NCBI RefSeq assembly: GCF_035514885.1
Contig: NZ_DATJCH010000017.1
Span: 1 to 64,000, forward strand
DNA: 64,000 nt
Source of the DNA: Albibacterium sp035514885
GTDB taxonomy: Bacteria > Bacteroidota > Bacteroidia > Sphingobacteriales > Sphingobacteriaceae
Direction: 5' to 3'
The first letter of the stretch is position 1, and each line of letters begins with the position of its first letter. Under the pieces are notes generated by a model, which was not told where the DNA came from, ran no database searches, and saw only the letters and a list, made by a program, of their open reading frames with translations. Shown here piece after piece: positions 35,231-45,603 of this stretch. A program made the translations under genes and the position numbers.

Positions 35231-38200
35231 GTGAAGTTACAGTTTAAAGAACAACAGTTTCAGATAGATGCAGTAAAGGCAATTGTGGATTGTTTTGAAG
35301 GTCAGCCTTTGAAATCTAACCATTTTACTTTGGAACGGAGCAAAGAATTAATTCGAAAGGCTAAGTTGGCGGCTTCTGGAAGTGGCCAAACTGAAGCTTT
35401 TGAAGCTGAGGTGTTTGAAGAAATAGGTTATCGGAATGGCGCTATTCAATTATCGGAGACTCAGGTTCAAAAGAATATCCAAAACATTCAGAAGAAAAAT
35501 GACCTTCATGAGAGTCAAAAGATTGAAAGACCTAAAGGGGTGAAGCTAGGGTATAACCTCACTATTGAAATGGAAACGGGTACGGGTAAAACCTATACTT
35601 ATATCCGTACCATGTATGAATTGCACAAACACTATGGTTGGAGTAAATTTATCGTTATTGTGCCAAGTATCGCTATTCGTGAAGGAGTATTTAAGTCTTT
35701 TCAGGTAACTCAAGATCATTTTCAGGAGTTATATGGGCATAAGATTAATCCGTTTATCTATAATTCCGGACGCCCACAGGATATTGAAAGTTTCGCCTCT
35801 GATAGTCGAATCAGTGTGATGATTATCAATACTCAGGCGTTTAATGCTAGGGGTGCCGATGCCAGAAGAATCTATCAAGAGCTTGATCAGTTTGGTACAC
35901 GAAGACCCATTGAAATTATTGCACAAACGAATCCTATTCTTATTATTGATGAGCCGCAATCAGTGGATGGAGAACAAACATTGAAAAGCATGCAAGATTT
36001 TAAACCCTTGTTTACTTTACGTTATTCTGCAACCCATAAAGTTGAATATAATAAAGTGTATCGACTGGATGCACTAGATGCTTATCATAAACATTTGGTG
36101 AAAAAGATACAGGTAAAAGGGATTAATCTAAAGGGATCAACAGGAACAACAGGGTATCTCTATTTGGAACAGATTAGCTTAAGTACGAGTAAGCCTCCTT
36201 TTGCAGTGGTGGAATTTGAGAAGCGAGCCGGAGAAGGGGTGAAAAAAGTCCGTCAAAAATTAAGCGAAGGTGCCAATCTATACCAGCTTTCAGGCGATTT
36301 GCCAGCTTATAAAAACCAAACGATAACGGAAATCAATGGCTATCTTAATAAAATAGTGGTAGCTGGTGAAGATGTTTATCCAGGTGATATTTTAAATGAT
36401 AGGGATGAGCATGCTTTCCGAAGGATACAAATTCGGGAAACGATCATGTCCCATCTTCAGAAAGAAAAGCAGTTATTTGATAAGGGAATAAAAGTACTTT
36501 CTTTATTTTTTATTGATAGTGTTGAGAAATATCGCGTTTATGACGAGACTGGTGAACAGGATTTAGGTGAATACGCTAGAATATTTGAAGAAGAGTATAA
36601 TAAGGTTCGCAGCGATTTCTTGGATCTGTTTCAACAAGATTATAATGATTACTTACGGAGCACTGATCCGGGTACAGTACATAAAGGGTACATGCCTACG
36701 GATTACATGGAATATTTAAATCGGGATGATGCTGATCGCGTACATCAGGGTTATTTCTCGATAGATAAAAAAGGAAAAGCTGTTGATCCTAAAGTAAAAC
36801 GTGGTAGTGATGAGTCAGATGATATTTCGGCTTATGACCTGATTATGAAAGATAAGGAACGACTGTTGAGTTTTGAAGAACCCACTCGTTTTATCTTTTC
36901 TCATTCTGCATTAAAAGAGGGTTGGGACAATCCCAACGTATTCCAAATATGTGCATTGAAAAATGCGGAAAGCGGTAGTCAAACGCGCAGGAGGCAGGAA
37001 GTAGGTCGGGGAATGAGACTATGTGTTAATAAAAATGGAACACGTCTTGATTTTGAATCTGTTGGAGAACAGGTACATGAAATAAATAAACTAACAGTAA
37101 TCGCTTCCGAAAGTTATGAAGCCTTTGCAAAAGGTTTACAAAATGAGATCGCAGTAACATTGAAAGATCGCCCTCAAAAAGCGGAAGTAGCTTATTTTGT
37201 AGGGAAAGTATTGAGAAATGAAAAAGAGGAAGAATATAGAATTACTGAGGCGGATGCGAAAAAGATTCAATTTCAGTTGATTAAAGGTGAAATCATTGAT
37301 GACGAACATAAAATTACAGAGCTTGGCAGGGAGTTAATTGAGCAAGGTAAAGTGTCTTTACCTGAAAATCTTGAAGTGTATAAAGATTCTATTTTAAGTT
37401 TATTAAAAGCGGTTTATACCGGTGGAGAGTTTAAACCTGAAGATGAGCGCCAAACCATCGTTTTGAATACCAATCATAATTTTACAAAGAAGGAATTTCA
37501 AGCATTATGGGATAAGATAAACCTGAAAACGATCTATGAAGTAAATTTCGACACGGACAAATTGATTCATGATAGTAAAGTTTTAATAAACGCTCAATTA
37601 AATATTGGTGATCGAGCCTATGAAGTAAAAACGGGTGAATTACACGATGGTACTAAAGAGCAGATGCTTGAGGGGAGTTTGATAAAAGAAACAGATCGTC
37701 AATATTTGAAGCTTAAGAATGATCTTTATACCAACGTAGTCTATGACATTATTGGAGAAATTGAAGTACTTACCAATCTTACAAGAAATACCATAGTAGC
37801 GATTTTGAAATCGATAAAAGAAGAGAAGTTTTTACTGCTTCGTAAAAATCCAGAAGAGTTTATTGCGAAATGTAGTAAACTCATCAATGAGGCAAAAGCC
37901 GGGTTGATTATCAATAACATCGTATATCATAAAATAGAAGAAAGACACGATGCGAAAACAGTATTTACGAATGATAAGTCTGCTTTACGAAATTCGGATT
38001 TGCTAAAGAAGCACATCTATGATTATTTGACCACCGATTCGAAGATAGAGTCGGAATTTGCAAAAGCTTTGGAAAGCAGTACCGAAGTGGTAGTATATGC
38101 CAAACTGCCTAGAAGTTTCTATATTTCGACACCTATAGCAAATTATAGTCCTGACTGGGCAATAGTATTTGATAAGGATAAGGTGCGTCATATCTACTTT

Positions 38201-38365
38201 GTTGCAGAAACGAAAGGCTCTGATTCGGACATGGATTTAAAAGCTATTGAACTTTTGAAAATACATTGTGCCACAGAACACTTTAAGGAAATTAGTGGTA
38301 ATGAAGTACGATTTGAAAGAGTGAGTACGTATGATAAATTGAGAGAGATCGTGCAGATGAGTTGA
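35231..38365 (+). CDS. res: Type III restriction endonuclease subunit Res
   Basis: The 1044-residue subunit starts with GTG. It has a superfamily 2 translocase core with METGTGKT (from residue 114) and the DEPQ box at 240-243. Motif VI-like sequence QTRRRQEVGRGMRL follows, and a C-terminal PD-(D/E)XK nuclease has SPDWAI (Asp975) and AETKG (Glu993, Lys995). Length and order match functional Res proteins. With Mod it would cut DNA carrying two inversely oriented unmethylated sites. The stop overlaps a possible TTG start of the following gene. Confidence 0.93.
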   Translation: MKLQFKEQQFQIDAVKAIVDCFEGQPLKSNHFTLERSKELIRKAKLAASGSGQTEAFEAEVFEEIGYRNGAIQLSETQVQKNIQNIQKKNDLHESQKIERPKGVKLGYNLTIEMETGTGKTYTYIRTMYELHKHYGWSKFIVIVPSIAIREGVFKSFQVTQDHFQELYGHKINPFIYNSGRPQDIESFASDSRISVMIINTQAFNARGADARRIYQELDQFGTRRPIEIIAQTNPILIIDEPQSVDGEQTLKSMQDFKPLFTLRYSATHKVEYNKVYRLDALDAYHKHLVKKIQVKGINLKGSTGTTGYLYLEQISLSTSKPPFAVVEFEKRAGEGVKKVRQKLSEGANLYQLSGDLPAYKNQTITEINGYLNKIVVAGEDVYPGDILNDRDEHAFRRIQIRETIMSHLQKEKQLFDKGIKVLSLFFIDSVEKYRVYDETGEQDLGEYARIFEEEYNKVRSDFLDLFQQDYNDYLRSTDPGTVHKGYMPTDYMEYLNRDDADRVHQGYFSIDKKGKAVDPKVKRGSDESDDISAYDLIMKDKERLLSFEEPTRFIFSHSALKEGWDNPNVFQICALKNAESGSQTRRRQEVGRGMRLCVNKNGTRLDFESVGEQVHEINKLTVIASESYEAFAKGLQNEIAVTLKDRPQKAEVAYFVGKVLRNEKEEEYRITEADAKKIQFQLIKGEIIDDEHKITELGRELIEQGKVSLPENLEVYKDSILSLLKAVYTGGEFKPEDERQTIVLNTNHNFTKKEFQALWDKINLKTIYEVNFDTDKLIHDSKVLINAQLNIGDRAYEVKTGELHDGTKEQMLEGSLIKETDRQYLKLKNDLYTNVVYDIIGEIEVLTNLTRNTIVAILKSIKEEKFLLLRKNPEEFIAKCSKLINEAKAGLIINNIVYHKIEERHDAKTVFTNDKSALRNSDLLKKHIYDYLTTDSKIESEFAKALESSTEVVVYAKLPRSFYISTPIANYSPDWAIVFDKDKVRHIYFVAETKGSDSDMDLKAIELLKIHCATEHFKEISGNEVRFERVSTYDKLREIVQMS

Positions 38366-38391
38366 AATTAACCTTTTTTAACCAGCCTAAT

Positions 38392-40644
38392 ATGATAAGT
38401 AAGATTACTAAAGTTAACGGTTTCGGAGTTTTAGATAATTTCGAATCCAAAGACGCAAAACCATTTAATAGATATAATTTAGTCTATGGATGGAACGGAA
38501 GCGGAAAGACCACTTTGGCCCGTCTGTTTCGATGTTTGGAAATGAAATCAAATCATATTGAATTTAGTGATTGTGATTTTTCAATTGATTTTCTCGATAA
38601 GACTAAAGTGGAATCTAAGAATTATGAACATAGTTTTGATATCAGGGTTTTTAATCAAGATTTTGCCAACGATAATATAAATTTATTTGACTCTCAAACA
38701 AAACCAATAGTCTTTATAAGCAAAGAGAAAGTCGAAGAGAAAAAAGAGTTGGATAGACAAAAGGTCCTTATAAAGGAGAAGAAAGCTGATATAATAAAAA
38801 TGGAAGAAGAAAGGGATGATCTCGAAAAGAAAATCGATGAACTCCATAAATCTTCTGGGAAGTCCATTAAAGATTTTCTTCTAGGAACTACATATGCAAA
38901 TGTCACATATAATAAAAATACCTCAGTTTCCATATGGAAGACTCTTCCTAAAGATGATCAACTTGAAGGTTTGGAGTTATCTGAAGCCGAACTTTCTGTT
39001 GAAAAGAGCTACACTTTAGTAAATAGTAAGAAAGAAAATATATCATTATCGATCCTGCCGATAGATATTGACTTTGAAAAAATTTCAGAAGTTGAGAGGG
39101 AGGTTGCTGAGTTGATTGCTGTAAATATTACTTCAAAAGTAATAGACAGGTTAAAAGAAAATCCCGAAATTTCTGAATGGGTTTCTAGGGGACTTATATT
39201 GCATCAAACCACCCAAAGTAAAAATTGTGAGTTTTGTGGAAATGCATTGCAGTCAGAGAGACTCGATGCACTGCAAGGACATTATAACAAGGAGTACGCT
39301 GCCTTACAAGATAGAATTTCAAATCAGATTTCTAAACTCGAGAAAGGTATTCGTTCAGAACTAGCGATCGTAAGTCATTTGCTTTATGATAGTTTGAAGC
39401 TCGACTATAATAATGCGCTGGAAACCCTCAATGATAAACTAAAATTGGTCAATGCACGAATCAACGAATGGATTGAGCAACTTAAGGATAAGAGAGATAA
39501 CCCTTTTGTTTGTTTTGAAATTAACCTTATTGACGCCACCATTTTTCGTGAGTTCAACGAAGAATTAAATAAACTCAAAAAAATAATTATTGAACACAAT
39601 GAGATTAGTTCTTCCTATGCTGAACTAGCAGAAAAGGCTAAGAAGAAAATAGAATCTCATTTTGTAAGCCAATTATCGGTAGAGCATGATTTACCGGGGA
39701 ATGAAAAATCCCTGAATGAGATCCATGGCAAGATAAAAAAAGAGAACGAAGAGCTAGGCAAAATAAATGATGTCATAAAGACGATTGAGGATGAACTTAA
39801 GAGTGACACGCTAGCTATTGGAGAAATTAATACAAAACTTCACAAATTTCTTGGCAGAAACGATATAGCTTTAATTCGACAGGATGAAGGAGGATATCAG
39901 CTTAAGAGAGGGAAAAATATTGCCCGGAATTTAAGTGAAGGTGAGAAAACGGCAATTTCATTGATATATTTTTTTTCTAAAATTCAAGAGAATGATGCTA
40001 ATATTTCTCGCCAGATCATTGTTTTAGACGATCCGATCTCAAGTTTTGATAGCAACCATTTGTTCAATGCCGCTAGCCTTATAAAGAACCAATGTTTACA
40101 TGCAAGTCAACTTTTTGTCTTAACTCATAACTTTTGGTTTTTCAAACAGATTCGTGATTGGATGTCGAAGACAAAAGATTCAGCCAATTTTTATGTGGTA
40201 AGAAAAGGGGTACTTTCTAATGCTGGGAGTTCATTAACAAAGTTTCATTCTGAATACCAATATGTTTTTAATTGCGTTCTTAGCTATCAAGATTTAGAGG
40301 AATTCGACGATTCCATTTGCTTTACAATGGCTAATTCGATTCGCAGATTATTGGAGGCGTTTACTAGCTTTAAAACCCCTCATAGTAGTGGATTTATAGG
40401 TGCCCTCGAAATAGCTGAGAAAAAAGGGCTTACAGCTCAGCAAAGAGATAGAATATATTATTTTCTCAATAAATACTCTCATTTGGACAGAATTGAGTCG
40501 TTCGATACCACGATTGAACCATTGCTTGAAGAAGGAAAAAATGTTGTCGAGGATGTTTTAAGCCTTATAAAAAAACTGGATGAAGATCATTACGCAAGTA
40601 TGTTAAAGGTATGTAACTATGAAGACAAGTTAATCATGAATTGA
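38392..40644 (+). CDS. RloC-like zinc-hook ATPase, candidate tRNA anticodon nuclease
   Basis: The 750-residue AAA_13 protein has Walker A GWNGSGKT at 33-40, a long coiled coil split by the zinc hook CEFCG (Cys279, Cys282), and the ABC signature NLSEGEKTAISL. The Walker B IIVLDDPISSFDSNH follows. The C-terminal domain has RRLLEAF (Arg651, Glu655) and, 46 residues after Arg651, NKYSH (His697), which fit the Arg-Glu-His set of the PrrC/RloC anticodon nucleases. ATG 38392 matches the family start; TTG 38362, overlapping the res stop, would add ten residues. RloC-type proteins cut tRNA anticodons upon DNA damage or restriction failure, and association with restriction loci is known. Confidence 0.75.
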   Translation: MISKITKVNGFGVLDNFESKDAKPFNRYNLVYGWNGSGKTTLARLFRCLEMKSNHIEFSDCDFSIDFLDKTKVESKNYEHSFDIRVFNQDFANDNINLFDSQTKPIVFISKEKVEEKKELDRQKVLIKEKKADIIKMEEERDDLEKKIDELHKSSGKSIKDFLLGTTYANVTYNKNTSVSIWKTLPKDDQLEGLELSEAELSVEKSYTLVNSKKENISLSILPIDIDFEKISEVEREVAELIAVNITSKVIDRLKENPEISEWVSRGLILHQTTQSKNCEFCGNALQSERLDALQGHYNKEYAALQDRISNQISKLEKGIRSELAIVSHLLYDSLKLDYNNALETLNDKLKLVNARINEWIEQLKDKRDNPFVCFEINLIDATIFREFNEELNKLKKIIIEHNEISSSYAELAEKAKKKIESHFVSQLSVEHDLPGNEKSLNEIHGKIKKENEELGKINDVIKTIEDELKSDTLAIGEINTKLHKFLGRNDIALIRQDEGGYQLKRGKNIARNLSEGEKTAISLIYFFSKIQENDANISRQIIVLDDPISSFDSNHLFNAASLIKNQCLHASQLFVLTHNFWFFKQIRDWMSKTKDSANFYVVRKGVLSNAGSSLTKFHSEYQYVFNCVLSYQDLEEFDDSICFTMANSIRRLLEAFTSFKTPHSSGFIGALEIAEKKGLTAQQRDRIYYFLNKYSHLDRIESFDTTIEPLLEEGKNVVEDVLSLIKKLDEDHYASMLKVCNYEDKLIMN

Positions 40645-40658
40645 AGTTCGGCGAAAAG

Positions 40659-43600
40659 ATGAAGCTAATAGATAACGTTAATAATCGCTTAGGTGATGAC
40701 TTGAAGGAAAGCATAAAAAAGGGAAGTAAGCTTAGTATTGCTGCCTCCTCCTTTTCCATTTATGCTTTTGAAGCCCTAAAAAAAGAGCTCGAAAAAATTG
40801 ATGATTTGCGTTTTATTTTTAGTTCGCCAACTTTTATAGAAGAGAATTTTAAAAAACACAGTCGCTTATTCTATATTCCTCATATTTATAAGGAGTCCGA
40901 GCTTTGTGGTGGTGAGTTTGAGCTTCGTTTGATGAATCAGTTGAACCAGCGCGCCATTGCTCGCGAGTGCTCTAAATGGGTAAAGGAAAAAGTCACTTTT
41001 AAATCGAATAAACACCATCACCTTCCCATCAATGGGATGATTCATGTGGATAATTCGGATGATGAAGAGTACGCCTATATGAATGTCAGTAGTTTTACGA
41101 CCGCTGATCTCGGGATGACCCATAAAAAAGGGTTTCCTACGCTAATTCAAAAAACTGATTTTCCTAATAGCAGCGCGTATTTGGACTGGTTTAATCAGGT
41201 ATGGGAAAATGAAGAAGATTTAAAAGATGTAACCCAAAAGGTTCAAGATTACTTTGAAAGTGCTTTTAAAGAGAATAGCCCAGAATTTATTTACTTCATA
41301 ACGCTTTATAATATCTTTAATGATTTCTTGGAGGATTTATCCTTAGATAATTTACCTAACGATCAAATAGGGTTTAAGGATACGGTGGTTTGGAGTAAGC
41401 TATATAATTTTCAACAGGATGCAGTAATTGGTGCGATCAACAAGTTGGAAAAGTATAATGGATGCATCTTAGCCGATAGTGTTGGGTTGGGGAAAACATT
41501 TTCCGCATTAGGCGTAATCAAGTATTACGAAATGCGTAATAAAGATGTGTTAGTTTTATGCCCTAAAAAACTGGAAGCAAACTGGAATACCTATCGACAT
41601 AACGATAAAAATAACTTTCTTGCAGGAGATCGTTTCAGATACGACGTCTTATTTCATACCGACCTTTCAAGAGAACGAGGAGAAAGTAATGGTCGTTTAT
41701 TAGAGAATGTCAATTGGGGAAATTATGGGTTAATAGTTATTGATGAATCCCATAATTTTAGGAATAACAATCCAAATGCAGAACGTGAGAATAGATACCA
41801 AACGTTGTTGCGAAAAGTTATTAAAGAAGGTATTGAAACCAAAGTTCTAATGCTTTCTGCAACACCTGTAAACAACCGTTTTAATGATTTGCGTAATCAA
41901 TTGGCATTAGCCTACGAGGGAAATCCAGCAAATATTGATGGAAAATTGGATACGGAAAGAAGCATTGATTTGGTATTTAGAAGAGCTCAACAGGCATTCA
42001 ATGTATGGAGTAAATACGATACGGAGGAAAGAACGACAGAGAAGTTGTTGGATGCGTTGGACTTTGATTTTTTTGAGATCCTAGATTCGCTAACTATTGC
42101 GAGATCAAGGAAGCATATTACGACGTATTATGACACGTCGGCAATAGGAAAGTTCCCCGAACGCACCAAGCCGGTATCGATACAAAGTCCTCTTGCCAAT
42201 GATGATTCCATTAGTTATCAGATAATTGCTGAAAAACTAATCTTGCTTAACCTCTCCGTTTATACGCCTTTGAATTATATTTTAGCTAGCAAGGTCTCAA
42301 TGTATGCTAGACTATATGATAAAGACGTTCGTTCGGGAGCTGGTAAATTATCCCAAACGGATCGGGATAATAGCTTACGAATATTAATGAGAATTAACCT
42401 TCTTAAGCGTTTGGAAAGTTCGGTCGATTCTTTTCGAATTACTTTGGATGGCATAATTGTTCAAATTAAACAGGCATTAAAAAGTATTATAGATGGCGAA
42501 AATTCGAGCTACGACGGTATAGAAGCTAAACTCAATGATGAGGAGTTTGATTGGGAAGCGGATTGGGGGGACGAGGAAAACGTGATTGGAAAAAAGATCA
42601 AAATTCATATTGTTGATATGGATACAACCAGATGGCAGGAGGATTTGGAATATGACCTGAGCATATTAGAGGATTTAAGATCTGGTGTGATTGATATTGT
42701 AGGAGTGAATGATATAAAACTCCAAAAGTTGCTGTCTTTATTAGATGCCAAAATAAACAGCCCATTTAATCCAGGGAATAAAAAGGCAATTGTTTTTACA
42801 GCTTTTGCAGATACTGCAAATTATTTATATGAAAATATGCAAGGCCACCTGAAAGAAAGGTATGGGTTGAATACCGCTATAGTGACGGGCTCTAGAAAAC
42901 TGAGTAATGCCAAGAGTATTCCTTCGGATTTAAATGCTTTATTAACTTGCTTTTCTCCTAAATCAAAAGACAAGGCACAGCTAGCACCAAATATTTCCGA
43001 ATCTATTGACTTATTGATTGCGACAGATTGTATTTCTGAAGGTCAAAATTTACAGGATTGCGATTATTTAATCAATTATGATATTCACTGGAATCCTGTA
43101 CGGATTATTCAGCGGTTTGGACGAATTGATAGAATTGGCTCCACAAATGATAAAATCACCATGGTCAATTTCTGGCCTGACGTAACGCTTGACTCTTATA
43201 TTAATTTGAAACAGCGGGTGGAAAGCCGAATGCAGATTAGCAATATGGCTAGTACAGGTGATGATAATATATTGAATGTAAATGAGCGAGATTTAGAATA
43301 TAGAAAGGTACAATTAAGGAAGTTGCAAGATGAGGTAATTGATCTGGAGGAAATAAGAGAGGGTGTCAGCATTACTGACTTGGGCTTGAATGATTTTCGG
43401 ATAGATCTTAGTCATTATATTAAATCCTTTGGAGACCAAAATAATATACCAGAAGGACTTCATGCAGTAGTTGCTTCGACACCGATGCTAAAGCCAGGTG
43501 TTATTTTTGTACTGAAGAACGTAAATACCAGCGTCAATATTAATAAATTAAATCGGTTGCACCCATATTACCTCGTTTATATGGAGGATTCAGGTACAGT

Positions 43601-43892
43601 GTTTTTCAACCATATCGATTCGAAAAAGATATTGGATGCTATGCGAATGCTTTGTAAAGGAATAAGTGAGCCCTTAGCAAATCTTTGTGCTGAATTGAAT
43701 GAAGAGACGGATGAATATCATGATATGAATGTTTATTCTTCATTATTAAAACAGAGTATTGGAACGATTCTTAAAACAGAGGAAGAAAAGGAAGTTTTGA
43801 GTTTGTTTAAAGCAGGTGGAACGACGGCTTTGAAGGATAAATTTAAAGGGATAGAGGATTTTAAACTTATTTCTTTTTTAATCGTACGATAA
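40659..43892 (+). CDS. SNF2-type helicase with N-terminal PLD-like domain
   Basis: The 1077-residue protein has an N-terminal region (KLSIAASSFSIYAFEALKKE) like the phospholipase-D-fold part of defence helicases. A full superfamily 2 motor follows: GLGKT at 276-280, the DESH box at 362-365, SATPVNNR, and the C-terminal ATDCISEGQNLQDCDYLI with QRFGRIDRIGS. Such helicases translocate on double-stranded DNA. ATG 40659 is preferred to TTG 40641, which overlaps the previous stop. The stop shares one base with the next start (TAATG), so the two genes are coupled. Confidence 0.85.
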   Translation: MKLIDNVNNRLGDDLKESIKKGSKLSIAASSFSIYAFEALKKELEKIDDLRFIFSSPTFIEENFKKHSRLFYIPHIYKESELCGGEFELRLMNQLNQRAIARECSKWVKEKVTFKSNKHHHLPINGMIHVDNSDDEEYAYMNVSSFTTADLGMTHKKGFPTLIQKTDFPNSSAYLDWFNQVWENEEDLKDVTQKVQDYFESAFKENSPEFIYFITLYNIFNDFLEDLSLDNLPNDQIGFKDTVVWSKLYNFQQDAVIGAINKLEKYNGCILADSVGLGKTFSALGVIKYYEMRNKDVLVLCPKKLEANWNTYRHNDKNNFLAGDRFRYDVLFHTDLSRERGESNGRLLENVNWGNYGLIVIDESHNFRNNNPNAERENRYQTLLRKVIKEGIETKVLMLSATPVNNRFNDLRNQLALAYEGNPANIDGKLDTERSIDLVFRRAQQAFNVWSKYDTEERTTEKLLDALDFDFFEILDSLTIARSRKHITTYYDTSAIGKFPERTKPVSIQSPLANDDSISYQIIAEKLILLNLSVYTPLNYILASKVSMYARLYDKDVRSGAGKLSQTDRDNSLRILMRINLLKRLESSVDSFRITLDGIIVQIKQALKSIIDGENSSYDGIEAKLNDEEFDWEADWGDEENVIGKKIKIHIVDMDTTRWQEDLEYDLSILEDLRSGVIDIVGVNDIKLQKLLSLLDAKINSPFNPGNKKAIVFTAFADTANYLYENMQGHLKERYGLNTAIVTGSRKLSNAKSIPSDLNALLTCFSPKSKDKAQLAPNISESIDLLIATDCISEGQNLQDCDYLINYDIHWNPVRIIQRFGRIDRIGSTNDKITMVNFWPDVTLDSYINLKQRVESRMQISNMASTGDDNILNVNERDLEYRKVQLRKLQDEVIDLEEIREGVSITDLGLNDFRIDLSHYIKSFGDQNNIPEGLHAVVASTPMLKPGVIFVLKNVNTSVNINKLNRLHPYYLVYMEDSGTVFFNHIDSKKILDAMRMLCKGISEPLANLCAELNEETDEYHDMNVYSSLLKQSIGTILKTEEEKEVLSLFKAGGTTALKDKFKGIEDFKLISFLIVR

Positions 43893-44545
43893 TGGAAGTT
43901 TTTGATTTGCCAGATGCTGCGAGGGTAAATAAAAGTATTCCCAAAAATTCTTTTGATTCCTATACCAATGGGAAACAAAAGAAAATGTTTTCTGATTTAA
44001 TTTCCCGCATTACTTGGTTGTATAAATTATCGACAGATACAATCAATCTGGTTGGTAATGAAATAAAGGAAATTCAGATTTTCAAGGTTGAATTAAAAAC
44101 TCAAGGCGATATTAAAGTATTGCTCAATATCATCGATAAATCTATTTCTTATCATATCGTCTTTATCGTTCAATATGATGATCGGGTTTATCTATCAACA
44201 TCGGTCAAGCATCCTCATCCGCTAAATGGAGACAATGCAGTAGTTGATTGGACATTTCGTACTGAATGGTTTCTGCCAAATGATATTGTGTATGAAATGA
44301 GCTTGAAGAAAAGTATTGATGCTGTTTATCATGATTTTTGTATTCAACTATCTGGGAATAGGGATAAAAAAGTATTGCCCTTACCTGAGCTGATTGAAAA
44401 CGAACGGAAGATTGAAGGATTAAAAAGAGAGATTTCTCAGTTGAGAACGGGAATTGCTTCTTGCAAGCAATTTAATAAGAAGGTTGAGCTCAATTTGAAA
44501 TTAAAATCGAAAGAAGGTGAATTGGAAAGGTTATTAGCGCTTTAA
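43892..44545 (+). CDS. DUF4391 family protein
   Basis: The 217-residue protein begins MEVFDLPDAARVNKSIPKNS and has the family segments ISRITWLYKLSTDTINL, VYLSTSVKHPHPLN and WTFRTEWF. The C-terminal 45 residues form a coiled coil (LIENERKIEGLKREISQLRT). DUF4391 proteins regularly accompany SNF2-type helicases next to type III or similar methylases. Overlap with the helicase stop implies they act together. The molecular role is unknown. Confidence 0.82.
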   Translation: MEVFDLPDAARVNKSIPKNSFDSYTNGKQKKMFSDLISRITWLYKLSTDTINLVGNEIKEIQIFKVELKTQGDIKVLLNIIDKSISYHIVFIVQYDDRVYLSTSVKHPHPLNGDNAVVDWTFRTEWFLPNDIVYEMSLKKSIDAVYHDFCIQLSGNRDKKVLPLPELIENERKIEGLKREISQLRTGIASCKQFNKKVELNLKLKSKEGELERLLAL

Positions 44546-44601
44546 ATAAGAGTTTCGTACAATTGGTCTAATGTTTTTTGAGCAACTTACATGATTTGAA
44601 T

Positions 44602-45354
44602 ATGAAAGTATTAGAGAATAAAATCCGAATAATAGTAGGTGAATTAGTAGAATTTATCTCAAACTATAGAGCCATCATATTATCTGCACTCCTTATTGTT
44701 TTTGTTTTCTTAGGATATATGGGGCGCAATTCAAGCTTCTTTACATTCCCTTTAAATGCAGGAGTTTGGGGAACTTTATCAGATTGGATTATGGTGATCG
44801 TAACAGCTTTTACTGTCTTTTATTTGATTAAATCATTTTCAGCGCAAAGGGCTTCTAATAGTATCCAGAATGAAACATTAATTGAGCAACAGAAGATTAC
44901 TGAAATTGAGCAATTTATTTTTAAAGAGAAGGTAAAGCCGATATTCGAATTAAAGATCGGAGATCATGGAATGAATATAGACGAAATTAATGAGGAAGCA
45001 ACTGCTACATATTCTTTTAATTTCTTTGTTCATAATGGAGCCGCAAAAGATATTCATATTGAAGATTATTTGTTTGACCATAATGGGTCATCTAATAATA
45101 TGATTGGTGCGTCATCAAGAAATGAACTATACCCAGGGATGAATTTTAGTTCAATGCCATCAGAATATAAGCAGCATAAAATAAATAACAATCAGGACGT
45201 GCATTATATTTTCAGATTTTCTTTTATTATTACATACTGTGATGTTCTTGATAATTATTATGAGCAGAATGTAATATTCTATTCCGACTCAAATGATCTT
45301 AAAAATATACATCAAGGTGGCCCAAAGCCAATTAATAAACCTTTGGATAAATAG
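44602..45354 (+). CDS. Two-TM membrane protein of unknown function
   Basis: The 250-residue protein has two predicted membrane segments (AIILSALLIVFVFLGYMG and WIMVIVTAFTVFYLIKSF), then a short coiled coil (NETLIEQQKITEIEQFIFKE) and a soluble C-terminal domain rich in beta strands. ATG 44602 is chosen over TTG 44578. The gene follows the DUF4391 gene by 56 bases. A cytosolic sensor domain tied to the membrane is common in abortive-infection effectors, but no family is recognised. Confidence 0.65.
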   Translation: MKVLENKIRIIVGELVEFISNYRAIILSALLIVFVFLGYMGRNSSFFTFPLNAGVWGTLSDWIMVIVTAFTVFYLIKSFSAQRASNSIQNETLIEQQKITEIEQFIFKEKVKPIFELKIGDHGMNIDEINEEATATYSFNFFVHNGAAKDIHIEDYLFDHNGSSNNMIGASSRNELYPGMNFSSMPSEYKQHKINNNQDVHYIFRFSFIITYCDVLDNYYEQNVIFYSDSNDLKNIHQGGPKPINKPLDK

Positions 45355-45603
45355 CCGTGAAATTAATAAGAAAGATATTTAAAGTTATACTTCGTTGAGT
45401 CCAAACTGATAGCTTATTTTTATTGAATATAAATAGCTATCGTGATTTACCGCTAATGAGCTAAATGATAAAATAGGAAAAGCATCGCTAATAATTTGAT
45501 AATTGTTCATAAGAAATCCAGCATTTATCTTCCGTTATCAAGTCTCAAAGATATGGACCAGAATGCTTATCATAAAAATTATAGAAGAAAAAAATATTGA
45601 GAT

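Noticed and set aside
39405..39599. Minus-strand readings opposite large defence genes (also 28797-29120, 32486-32809, 40866-41123, 47039-47431)
   Set aside because: All are antisense to genes with clear domains and show no protein-family signal.
31356..44545. BREX, DISARM or similar named multi-gene system
   Set aside because: No PglZ, BrxC, DrmA/DrmB or other hallmark genes are present; Mod and Res are classical type III proteins.
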